The translations under genes were made by a program, and so were the position numbers. From contig NZ_ATXP01000012.1 in assembly GCF_000421745.1 (NCBI RefSeq), positions 1-64,000 of the forward strand: a stretch of 64,000 nt of DNA, written 5' to 3'. Shown piece after piece: positions 33,306-41,303 of this stretch. Below the pieces are notes generated by a model. The model did no database searches. It was not told where the DNA came from and saw nothing but the letters and a program-made list of their open reading frames with translations. This stretch comes from Nesterenkonia alba DSM 19423. Its GTDB lineage: Bacteria; Actinomycetota; Actinomycetes; Actinomycetales; Micrococcaceae. Each line of letters opens with the position of its first letter. Position 1 is the stretch's first letter.

Positions 33306-33953
33306 GTGAGTGAGCAGCCTGAGGAGACGGAGACGACGTCGCGCGAGGTCGGCGTCGGACCCTGGGAGGGTCCCTGGCCGGAAGGGGACCACTGGGATGA
33401 GCAGCTGCTGCGTGAGGGTGACCGGCGCAATGTGGTCGATGAGTACCGCTACTGGTCACGGGAGGCGATTGTTGCTGACCTGGACACGCGGCGGCATACG
33501 TTCCACGTGGCGATCGAGAACTGGCAGCACGACTTCAACATTGGCACCGTGGTCCGAACGGCGAATGCTTTTTTGGCTGCGGAAGTCCACATTGTGGGGA
33601 AGAGACGGTGGAACCGGCGGGGGGCGATGGTCACCGACCGGTACCAGCACATCCGGCACCACGCCTCGGTGGAGGAGTTCGTGGAATGGGCGCACGACGC
33701 CGGCGTGCCCGTTTTCGGCGTCGACCTCTTCCCCGACTCGGTTCCGTTGGAGACTTTCGAACTGCCGCGGGAATGCGTGCTGGTGTTTGGTCAGGAAGGG
33801 CCGGGGCTCAGCGAGCAGATGCGCGATGCCGCTGAAGCGACATTGTCGATTGCGCAGTTCGGCTCGACACGGTCGATCAATGCCGGGGTTGCGGCAGGAA
33901 TCGCCATGCACGCCTGGATCCGCCAGCACGCCCAGTCGCCACCCCTGCATTGA
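33306..33953 (+). CDS. TrmH/SpoU-family RNA 2'-O-methyltransferase
   Basis: About 215 residues. SPOUT knot motifs: NIGTVVRTANAFLAAEVHIV, LVFGQEGPGLSEQ and TRSINAGVAAGIAMHAW. A charged N-terminal extension of ~60 residues may bind RNA. It methylates a ribose 2'-OH in tRNA or rRNA; the site is unknown. The GTG at 33306 lies 7 nt after TAATCT (leaderless). Confidence 0.88.
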   Translation: MSEQPEETETTSREVGVGPWEGPWPEGDHWDEQLLREGDRRNVVDEYRYWSREAIVADLDTRRHTFHVAIENWQHDFNIGTVVRTANAFLAAEVHIVGKRRWNRRGAMVTDRYQHIRHHASVEEFVEWAHDAGVPVFGVDLFPDSVPLETFELPRECVLVFGQEGPGLSEQMRDAAEATLSIAQFGSTRSINAGVAAGIAMHAWIRQHAQSPPLH

Positions 33954-34244
33954 GTGGCCCTAGGCGACCCGTGGACCCTGGCCACGTCTGCCCGGGGAGC
34001 AGAAGGAGCTGACCTGCCAGGCGAATCTGCCGGTGCGATGAGAAGGGGAAATAGCCTTTTCGGCCAAGCCAAAATATGTTTAACTAAGAACAGTTCGCAG
34101 CAGTGGTTCTGAGTTGCCACTCCTACTTGCTGCAGCTTCGACTCCAGCCCCTCCTTCTGGCGCAGAAGCATGTCAGTGCGCCCGGATAGGCTGGGACCAG
34201 GAGAACCACTTAATCGCGCTTCACCGCGCAGGAGAACCCCACCT

Positions 34245-35309
34245 ATGCCTGATCAGCCACCATCGTTGATCCCAGCCCCGGATGGTTATGCCGACTGGCT
34301 CGCAGATCTCAAGAAGCGTGTCTACCAGGCGCAGCAGCGAGCTGCGCTGAAGGTCAACACTGAGTTGATTCGCCTGTATTGGGACATCGGGCACGACATC
34401 CTTCAGCGCCAGAGCGACCAGGGGTGGGGTAGCAAGGTTCTGGAACGACTTGCGGCGGACCTGCGTAACGAGTTCCCAGATATGAAAGGATTCTCTCGTT
34501 CCAACCTCTTCCATATGCGCTCTTTTGCCGAGGCTTGGCCTCAGGACGCAATTGTCCAACAGGCCGTTGGACAATTGCCCTGGAGTCACAATCTGATGCT
34601 CCTGAGCAAGCTCAAAGACACCGAGACCCGTCTCTGGTACGCCCAGAAGGCCCTAGAGGGTGGCTGGTCCCGCAATGTCCTGGCGATGCAGATTGACACC
34701 GGCGCACATAAGCGCCTGGGCGCGGCGACTACCAACTTCTCTGAGGTTCTACCGAAGCCAGATTCTGATCTTGCAGTCCAGTCGCTGAAGGACCCATACA
34801 AGCTGGACTTCCTCGGTCTCGGCGATGAAGCCCAGGAACGTGAGATCGAACGCGGCCTCATCGAGCACGTCGAGGAATTTCTGCTCGAACTCGGCGCCGG
34901 CTTCGCCTTCGTGGGTCGACAGGTCCACGTGGAGGTCGGCGGCGATGACTTCTTCATCGATCTGCTCTTCTATCACGTCAAACTTCACTGCTATGTGGTG
35001 GTCGAGGTCAAGACGGGCAAGTTCAAGCCTGAGCACCTCGGTCAGCTGCGCTTCTACTTAGCAGCAGTTGATGGGGAGATGGCAGATGAACGGGATTCTC
35101 CGACTATCGGGCTGCTGCTGTGTCAGAGCAAGAATGAAGTCGTCGCTGAATACGCGCTGCGAGACGAGAGCCAGCCCTTGGGTGTGGCTGAGTACCAGTT
35201 GACCGAATCGCTGCCGGAGAGCCTTAAGACGAACCTGCCGACCATCGAGCAGATCGAACGCGAACTCGAAGACGGTATAGAAGATAAACATGAGGGAACA
35301 AATGGCTAA
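34245..35309 (+). CDS. YhcG/DUF1016 PD-(D/E)XK nuclease
   Basis: 354 residues. The N-terminal DUF1016 domain includes LIRLYWDIGHDILQRQ and GFSRSNLFHMRSFAEAWP; the C-terminal nuclease domain has FVGRQVHVEVGGDDFFIDLL and the D-(x)n-E-x-K core as FFIDLLFYHV then YVVVEVKTGKF. The family is common in mobile and defence contexts, and the protein is thought to act on DNA, but its job is not defined. GC content is visibly lower than in the neighbours and the gene abuts tRNA-Ala, so it was probably acquired. Confidence 0.85.
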   Translation: MPDQPPSLIPAPDGYADWLADLKKRVYQAQQRAALKVNTELIRLYWDIGHDILQRQSDQGWGSKVLERLAADLRNEFPDMKGFSRSNLFHMRSFAEAWPQDAIVQQAVGQLPWSHNLMLLSKLKDTETRLWYAQKALEGGWSRNVLAMQIDTGAHKRLGAATTNFSEVLPKPDSDLAVQSLKDPYKLDFLGLGDEAQEREIERGLIEHVEEFLLELGAGFAFVGRQVHVEVGGDDFFIDLLFYHVKLHCYVVVEVKTGKFKPEHLGQLRFYLAAVDGEMADERDSPTIGLLLCQSKNEVVAEYALRDESQPLGVAEYQLTESLPESLKTNLPTIEQIERELEDGIEDKHEGTNG

Positions 35310-35359
35310 ATTCATCGAAGCAGCGGAAACCGGTCTTGGTGTGTCCAAGGGTGTCATGG
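35302..35359 (+). pseudogene. Possible truncated ORF start after YhcG
   Basis: An ATG overlapping the YhcG stop (ATGGCTAA) opens a frame of about 19 codons (MAKFIEAAETGLGVSKGVM) that then runs into tRNA-Ala antisense sequence and stops. It looks like the start of a co-transcribed partner gene cut off at the tRNA boundary. Too short to identify. Confidence 0.3.
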
Positions 35360-35432
35360 TGGAGCTAAGGGGAGTCGAACCCCTGACCTCGTCGATGCGA
35401 ACGACGCGCTCTACCAGCTGAGCTATAGCCCC
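35360..35432 (-). tRNA. tRNA-Ala(CGC)
   Basis: Read on the minus strand: acceptor GGGGCTA with TAGCTCC, D arm GCTC/GAGC, anticodon stem CGTCG/CGACG with loop TTCGCAT (anticodon CGC), T arm GGGGT-TCGACTC-CCC region, discriminator A. Its 3' end faces the YhcG gene, the usual side for element integration. Confidence 0.92.
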
Positions 35433-35557
35433 AAGTCTTCGACATCCCAGGATACTGGATGCACCGAGCCCCACGGAAAGACCCGATCTGCGGCAGCGGG
35501 CGGTAGCGTGGGGTCAGCAAAGACGCTGCCAGAGACCTAGGAATGCAGGAGGCAACG

Positions 35558-35836
35558 ATGCCCAGTGAACGTCTGATGAAAAGCTCCCAAACCCTGGACC
35601 GCGAAGGCCTGGCCACACTGCTGGAGACAGTCGCCGGTCGCATCCGGCAGGGACGTGCCGAACTTCACGCCGGAGAAACAAACCAGGTTTCCTTAGAGAT
35701 CCCCGAACGGACCGAAGTGGACCTCGAGGTCACCCGGGAGACCAAAACCCGCGGAACGAAGCTCGAACTTGAGGTGGAAGTCTCCTGGTATGAAGGGGAA
35801 GCCGCCGCTGAATCCGGTGAACTGCGGATCCAGTAG
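35558..35836 (+). CDS. amphi-Trp domain protein
   Basis: 92 residues. Matches the amphi-Trp domain: a helix LDREGLATLLETVAGRIRQG, a strand pair SLEIPERTEVDLEVTRE, and the amphipathic strand with Trp, KLELEVEVSWYEG. The function of the domain is unknown; it often accompanies halophile or stress loci. GGAGG precedes the chosen ATG, and the ATG 15 nt upstream lacks such a site. Confidence 0.75.
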   Translation: MPSERLMKSSQTLDREGLATLLETVAGRIRQGRAELHAGETNQVSLEIPERTEVDLEVTRETKTRGTKLELEVEVSWYEGEAAAESGELRIQ

Positions 35837-35912
35837 AGCAAGGTTCCATCAAGCACCGGATCCCTGGGTATCAGGGCGCTGTCGTCAGGGGTGTGAAGCT
35901 GGACACTTTCTC

Positions 35913-35929
35913 TTCTACGGCTTGTAGAA
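35913..35929 (+). promoter_or_regulatory. Operator TTCTAC-N5-GTAGAA (copy A, DoxX gene)
   Basis: A perfect 6-bp palindrome with GGCTT between the arms. TAGGGT follows the first arm by 17 bp, so the palindrome would cover the -35 and spacer of the promoter of the DoxX gene and block it when bound. The same palindrome occurs at 40043 and 41267. Confidence 0.7.
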
Positions 35930-36020
35930 AAACTGTAGGGTGAAAGTGACGGCGATGGACCGCATCGGGGGCCACCGTCGACGTCACTCCACCTGCAGGC
36001 CCCTGGGCAGGAGACTCATC

Positions 36021-36551
36021 ATGGCAGCAGATGCCGCAGTCCGCACCGCCCCACCCACTGAAACCACCGGCCGGGTTCACTCGGCTGCCTGGTACATCCT
36101 GGCCGTCGTCCGGATCCTCATCGGGTTCGAATTCCTCTGGGCCTTCCTCGACAAAACCTTCGGCCTGCACTTTTACACCCCGCCAGGCCAGGCCTGGATT
36201 AACGGGGTCTCCCCGACCTACGGCTACCTCAGTGCCGAACGAGCCCTCGACTGGCTCTACCAGCCACTGGCGGAGATGTGGATCGTTGAAGTGCTGTTCA
36301 TGGCCGGTCTGCTCGGCGTCGGGATCGGTCTGATGGCCGGGGTGGCCGTGCGGATCTCCGCAATCGCCGGGGCTGCGATGCTGCTGCTGATGTGGACCGC
36401 AGCCTTCCCCATTGAGGCCAACCCGTTCGTTAACTACAACCTCATCAACGCGGTGATCGTGCTGGTGTTCCCCTTCATCCTGGCGCACCAGAAACTCAGC
36501 CTGGCCGAGCCGTGGCAGCGGCTCACCGCCAAGGCGCACTGGCTGCACTAA
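36021..36551 (+). CDS. DoxX-family membrane protein
   Basis: 176 residues with four membrane helices: WYILAVVRILIGFEFLWAFL at the start, a loop with FGLHFYTPPGQAWINGVSP, then WIVEVLFMAGLLGVGIGLMA, ISAIAGAAMLLLMWTAAFP and LINAVIVLVFPFILAHQ. It fits the DoxX/DoxD group linked to quinone redox chemistry and oxidative stress. CAGGAGA lies before the ATG. Controlled by operator copy A. Confidence 0.78.
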   Translation: MAADAAVRTAPPTETTGRVHSAAWYILAVVRILIGFEFLWAFLDKTFGLHFYTPPGQAWINGVSPTYGYLSAERALDWLYQPLAEMWIVEVLFMAGLLGVGIGLMAGVAVRISAIAGAAMLLLMWTAAFPIEANPFVNYNLINAVIVLVFPFILAHQKLSLAEPWQRLTAKAHWLH

Positions 36552-36605
36552 TCACCACGTACCGGGCGAGAGCGCCACAGCGGTGAGTGGCGCCGCAGCC
36601 GGGAC

Positions 36606-37670
36606 TTAAGGTGTGTCCCGGGGCTCGCCTTCACCCTCCGGGGCCCGTTGCTCCGTCGCTTGCGACGATTGCGGCGGGCCCGGTTGCGTGTGCGGGGGTT
36701 GCGTGTGCGGGGGCCGGTCAGAGGCCGCGTGAGTACTGGCGGCAGTCGGGGGGACCGGCGCCCCCGGGCGAGGTCCAGAACTCGGGCCCGTCGAGCTACC
36801 GGCCTGAGGGCCACCGGGAGGGCCGGATCGTCCGCGCCGGCGGGACAGCCGCAGCGACCCCCACGCAATGAGCGCAAGAGGAACCCCCAGTGCCACCAGC
36901 CACGGCAGCAGAGCACCGAGAGCCACGAGCAGCCCGTTGGTCACCGTGACCAGCCCGTTCCATCCGCTTTGCAGCCCGCCGAGGAAACCGTCGGCTTCGA
37001 CTTCAGCCACCTCGTCGGCGATGAGGCTCACGTGCAGCGTGGACATCTCCACCTGGTCCCCCAGGGCATTGCGTTCAGCCTGGAGAGACTCCAGATCGGC
37101 CTGCCGCTGGCTGAGAACCTCTTCGGCCTCCAACAGTTCCTCGGCATTGGCGGCTTCTTCCATGATCCCCTGGAGGCGCTCCACGGAGACTTCTAAGGCC
37201 TCAATGCGCGCTTCGAGGTCGCGCACTACCCCGGTCACGTCTTCGGCGCTCTGGCTGAGTTCGGTCACCTCCCCGAACTCACTGAGCCCTTCGAGGATCT
37301 CTGTGAGGTTCTCCTCCGGGATGCGCAATGTCAGCCGGGCAGTGGTGGTGTCCTCGTCTTCGGAGATCTCCCGGCGGTCCTCCACGTGTCCGCCGGCGCT
37401 GTCTGCGGTGGCAATGAGCTCTTCAGCCGTTTCGGCAGGGTCATCGACGATCACCTCCGCTGAGGCGTTGGTGATGACCTGCCGGTCGACCTGTTCGCCC
37501 GCCAGTGACTCTGAGTCGGCCTCGGCGTCGTCGTAGGCTGCTTCCTCTGGTGCCGCCGCAGCGTCTTCGGCCTCAGCGCTGCTATCACCGTTGTCGTCCG
37601 ATGTTCCGCAGGCCGCCAGCAGCAGCAGCGCCACGAGCACTGCCATGATCTGTGAGATACCCCGTCCCAT
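36606..37670 (-). CDS. DUF4349 lipoprotein
   Basis: 354 residues. A lipoprotein signal ends in LLLLAACGTS (Cys lipidation site) and is followed by an acidic linker. The DUF4349 domain spans the VEDRREISEDEDTTTARLTL strand, IPEENLTEILEGLSEFGEV and a long coiled coil (about residues 150-225). A membrane helix pair near residue 250 (LVALGALLPWLVALGVPLAL) and a Pro/Gly-rich tail close the protein. Extracytoplasmic; role unknown. TATCGT ends 6 nt before the ATG (leaderless). Confidence 0.82.
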   Translation of the reverse strand: MGRGISQIMAVLVALLLLAACGTSDDNGDSSAEAEDAAAAPEEAAYDDAEADSESLAGEQVDRQVITNASAEVIVDDPAETAEELIATADSAGGHVEDRREISEDEDTTTARLTLRIPEENLTEILEGLSEFGEVTELSQSAEDVTGVVRDLEARIEALEVSVERLQGIMEEAANAEELLEAEEVLSQRQADLESLQAERNALGDQVEMSTLHVSLIADEVAEVEADGFLGGLQSGWNGLVTVTNGLLVALGALLPWLVALGVPLALIAWGSLRLSRRRGRSGPPGGPQAGSSTGPSSGPRPGAPVPPTAASTHAASDRPPHTQPPHTQPGPPQSSQATEQRAPEGEGEPRDTP

Positions 37671-37747
37671 GAGGTCACGATAGACCGAGCCTGCAGACCT
37701 GTCCATCGCGGTGGGTGAACAACGCGTTGGTGGGGCAGAATACGGCT

Positions 37748-38629
37748 GTGAGCACCAACGACGACGCCACCGCGGCTGAAGAGCATGACGACGGCCGGCT
37801 GCTGCGACTGACTCCGGCAGCCCGCATGGCGGCATCCATCGTCACCGCCGTGTCCCTCTACGGCATCTCCTTTGGTGCCCTGGCCGTAGCGGCCGGTTTC
37901 ACGTTCTGGCAGACCGTGGCGCTCAGTGTGCTGATGTTCACCGGCGGATCCCAGTTTGCGTTCATTGGGGTCATCGCCGCTGGTGGTTCCCCGGCGGCCG
38001 CGTTCAGCAGTGCCACTCTGCTGGGAGTGCGTAACACGCTCTACGCGGTGCAGATCAAGGCGCTGCTCAATCCTCTGGGGTGGAAGAAGCTGCTCGCCGC
38101 GCAGGTCACCATCGATGAGTCAATGGCTGCAGCCACCGCCCAGCCGACCACTGCCGAGCAACGCCGGGGCTTCTGGTTGACGGGGGTGGGCATCTGGATC
38201 GGGTGGAGCACCGCCACCGCCGTGGGGGCTCTGCTGGGGGATGTGATCGCTGACCCGGAGGCATTCGGGCTCGATGGCGCCGTCGTCGCCGCCTTCCTCG
38301 GGTTGCTGTGGCCACGGCTGAAATCTGCGGAACCGTGGGCGTTGGCGGTGCTTGCGGCCCTGGTGACCACGCTGACCATGCCTGTGGTGCCGGCCGGGTT
38401 GCCGGTGCTCATTGCCGCAGTCGTGGCCATCGGGTGGGGGATGGTCTCCGCGCGGCTGAAGCCGGCCGAACCCCCACTAGCCCGCGCCTCACTGACCACC
38501 GACGACGACGCCTCCGCAGGAACTGACATGACCGCAGGAACCGGCACGACCGCTGAAGCCCTCACCGGTCAGCAGGGCAGATCCGGCTCGGAGGATGCCA
38601 CGGTCACAGATGACAGGAGCAGAGGATGA
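37748..38629 (+). CDS. azlC: AzlC-family branched-chain amino acid exporter subunit
   Basis: 293 residues with seven or eight hydrophobic segments. SLYGISFGALAVAAGFTFWQ and LMFTGGSQFAFIGVIAAGG are AzlC signatures, as is the VTIDESMAAA motif. A charged, Thr/Asp-rich C-terminal tail of ~50 residues is cytoplasmic. With AzlD it exports branched-chain or related amino acids. GTG at 37748 is the likely start; it overlaps azlD by 4 nt. Confidence 0.88.
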   Translation: MSTNDDATAAEEHDDGRLLRLTPAARMAASIVTAVSLYGISFGALAVAAGFTFWQTVALSVLMFTGGSQFAFIGVIAAGGSPAAAFSSATLLGVRNTLYAVQIKALLNPLGWKKLLAAQVTIDESMAAATAQPTTAEQRRGFWLTGVGIWIGWSTATAVGALLGDVIADPEAFGLDGAVVAAFLGLLWPRLKSAEPWALAVLAALVTTLTMPVVPAGLPVLIAAVVAIGWGMVSARLKPAEPPLARASLTTDDDASAGTDMTAGTGTTAEALTGQQGRSGSEDATVTDDRSRG

Positions 38630-38937
38630 GCTTATGGGCATGGGTGCTCGTGGGTGCCGCCGCCGCGTTCGCGCTGAAGATCCTGGGCTACCTGGTCCCC
38701 GGCGCGTGGCTGAGCCACCCGCTGGTGGGCCGGATCTCCGGGCTGCTGACGATCGGGCTGCTCGCCTCCTTGGTGGCGATGAACACCTTCTCCAGTGACG
38801 GGGGTATCACCTTCGATGCCCGCTTGGGTGCCCTGGCTGCCGCTGCGGTGGCGCTGATGCTGCGCGCCCCGTTCATCGTGGTGGTGATCGTCGGGGCTGC
38901 GGCGGCAGCCGGGCTGCGTCTGCTCGGAGTCCCGTAG
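38626..38937 (+). CDS. azlD: AzlD-family exporter subunit
   Basis: 103 residues with four membrane helices (LWAWVLVGAAAAFALKILGY at the start; MLRAPFIVVVIVGAAAAAGL near the end). This is the small partner of AzlC; its start overlaps the azlC stop (ATGA). Confidence 0.88.
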   Translation: MSLWAWVLVGAAAAFALKILGYLVPGAWLSHPLVGRISGLLTIGLLASLVAMNTFSSDGGITFDARLGALAAAAVALMLRAPFIVVVIVGAAAAAGLRLLGVP

Positions 38938-38938
38938 T

Positions 38939-39946
38939 TCAGCGGGTGAACTCGGGCTGGTCGGCGAGACGTTCGTCCTCCAGTGGGGGCACCACCATGA
39001 CCGGACCGGCTGCTTGCGCCAGTACCGCCCGGGAGACCGAGCCCAGCAACGCCGAGGCCACTCCACCCCGGCCGCGGGTCCCCACCACGGTCAACTGTGC
39101 ATCGGCGCTGATCTCGCGCAGCACGTCAACGGGGTCACCGGGTTCCACATGCGCGGTGATCTCCAGATCCGGGTAGTGGGCTTGGACCCAGCGCCGCTCG
39201 GCTTCGAGCGCTTCGTGTAATTCCGCGGCGCGCCGATCGGTGTCCTCGGCGCCCCGCGGGGCCATATCCGGGTACCACATCAGGGCGCTGTCCAGCGGGG
39301 GCAGGACCAAGATGAGTCGCAGCGGCACATCGCGCTCGGCGGCGGCCTCAGCGGCTTGCAGTACGGCCACTCGGCTCTGCGGGGAACCATCGATCCCGAC
39401 GACGACGGGTTCAGTCCGGTCACTGGGGGCGAACCGTTGGGTGCCCTCGCCGGCTACAGCGGCGTAGCTGCGGGGGACCACCACAGTGGGGCATTCGGCG
39501 TGTGCCGGTAGCGCGGAGGAGACCGAACCGAGCAGCCGGCCCAGAAAGCCGCCGCGTCCACGTGCCCCGACCACCACCAGTTGAGCGGAGGATGAGAGCT
39601 TGACGAGTACACCGGCGGCGTCGCCTTCGGCGGGCCGGTAATGCACCTCACCGGGATAATCGGCCAGGTATTCGCGGGCCTGGTCCAGGACCTTCTCCGT
39701 GGCTTCGCGCTTGACCTGCTCTTCGGGAACATCGGGGACTGCAGCCAGGGTGGTGTAGACCGCCGGTGCGATGGTGAATGCTGTCACCACTGTCAGTGGG
39801 ATGTCCCGGCGCTGGGCGGCTCGGGCCCCGTAGTGCAGAGCGAGCGTGCCTTGTTCGGAGGCGTCATAGCCGACCACCACGCCGAGGGGGCGGTGCTCGG
39901 TGGTGAACCCAGTTGTGCCTGAGGTTGTCTGAACACCGTTGTTCAT
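38939..39946 (-). CDS. Universal stress protein, two UspA domains
   Basis: 335 residues, two Usp domains each with the ATP loop G-A/T-R-G-R-G-G-F/V. The domain starts are GVVVGYDASEQGTLALHYGA and VVVGIDGSPQSRVAV. It is a paralogue of the protein at 23957. GGAGAGG lies before the ATG. Operator copy B (40043-40059) and TAGAAT (40035-40030 on the minus strand) lie about 100 nt upstream, so expression is probably repressor-controlled with the DoxX and P-type ATPase genes. Confidence 0.9.
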   Translation of the reverse strand: MNNGVQTTSGTTGFTTEHRPLGVVVGYDASEQGTLALHYGARAAQRRDIPLTVVTAFTIAPAVYTTLAAVPDVPEEQVKREATEKVLDQAREYLADYPGEVHYRPAEGDAAGVLVKLSSSAQLVVVGARGRGGFLGRLLGSVSSALPAHAECPTVVVPRSYAAVAGEGTQRFAPSDRTEPVVVGIDGSPQSRVAVLQAAEAAAERDVPLRLILVLPPLDSALMWYPDMAPRGAEDTDRRAAELHEALEAERRWVQAHYPDLEITAHVEPGDPVDVLREISADAQLTVVGTRGRGGVASALLGSVSRAVLAQAAGPVMVVPPLEDERLADQPEFTR

Positions 39947-40029
39947 GGTGGACCTCTCCTGCGGGGCGTGAGGTCGTCAATGGGCGGGGACGGCCGCCCC
40001 GACTGGTGAAACAATCCCCGTCGGCTTCA

Positions 40030-40059
40030 TTCTACCTCCTTGTTCTACACGCCGTAGAA
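40030..40059 (-). promoter_or_regulatory. Operator TTCTAC-N5-GTAGAA (copy B, Usp gene)
   Basis: The palindrome is at 40043-40059 with ACGCC in the centre. An extra half site TTCTAC at 40030-40035 reads as TAGAAT on the minus strand and can serve as the -10 box of the Usp gene. The site also lies about 100 bp upstream of the divergent aldolase gene, which has its own likely -10 box nearer the start. Confidence 0.7.
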
Positions 40060-40157
40060 ATCCGGTGTGGTCCGGCTCTCCCTCTTCTCTGAGGTGGCGG
40101 CTAGGATTGGCAGAGCAAAGCAAGCGGACAACGACCCCCGTGACAAAGGAGTGCAGC

Positions 40158-41180
<1,023 letters not shown>

Positions 41181-41202
41181 CCGCCCACGTCAGCCGGGGG
41201 AG

Positions 41203-41234
41203 CGGTCGGTCTCAGGGTGAGATGACACCGACCG
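41203..41234 (+). terminator. Terminator after fbaA
   Basis: Arms CGGTCGGT and ACCGACCG with a 16-nt loop, 22 nt after the aldolase stop. Confidence 0.65.
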
Positions 41235-41266
41235 TCGGGGGAGAACAGTTATTTACTACACTGTAT

Positions 41267-41283
41267 TTCTACTGTGCGTAGAA
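41267..41283 (+). promoter_or_regulatory. Operator TTCTAC-N5-GTAGAA (copy C, P-type ATPase gene)
   Basis: A perfect 6-bp palindrome with TGTGC in the centre, ending 20 nt before the ATPase start and overlapping the likely transcription start. Just upstream ACTACACTGTA is a looser related inverted pair (41254-41265). Confidence 0.7.
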
Positions 41284-41303
41284 ATGATCTCCGAGGATGG
41301 TAC

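Noticed and set aside
35871-36548. 225-codon minus-strand frame over the DoxX gene
   Set aside because: It is a shadow of a membrane protein with good start signals; composition is unlike real proteins of this genome.
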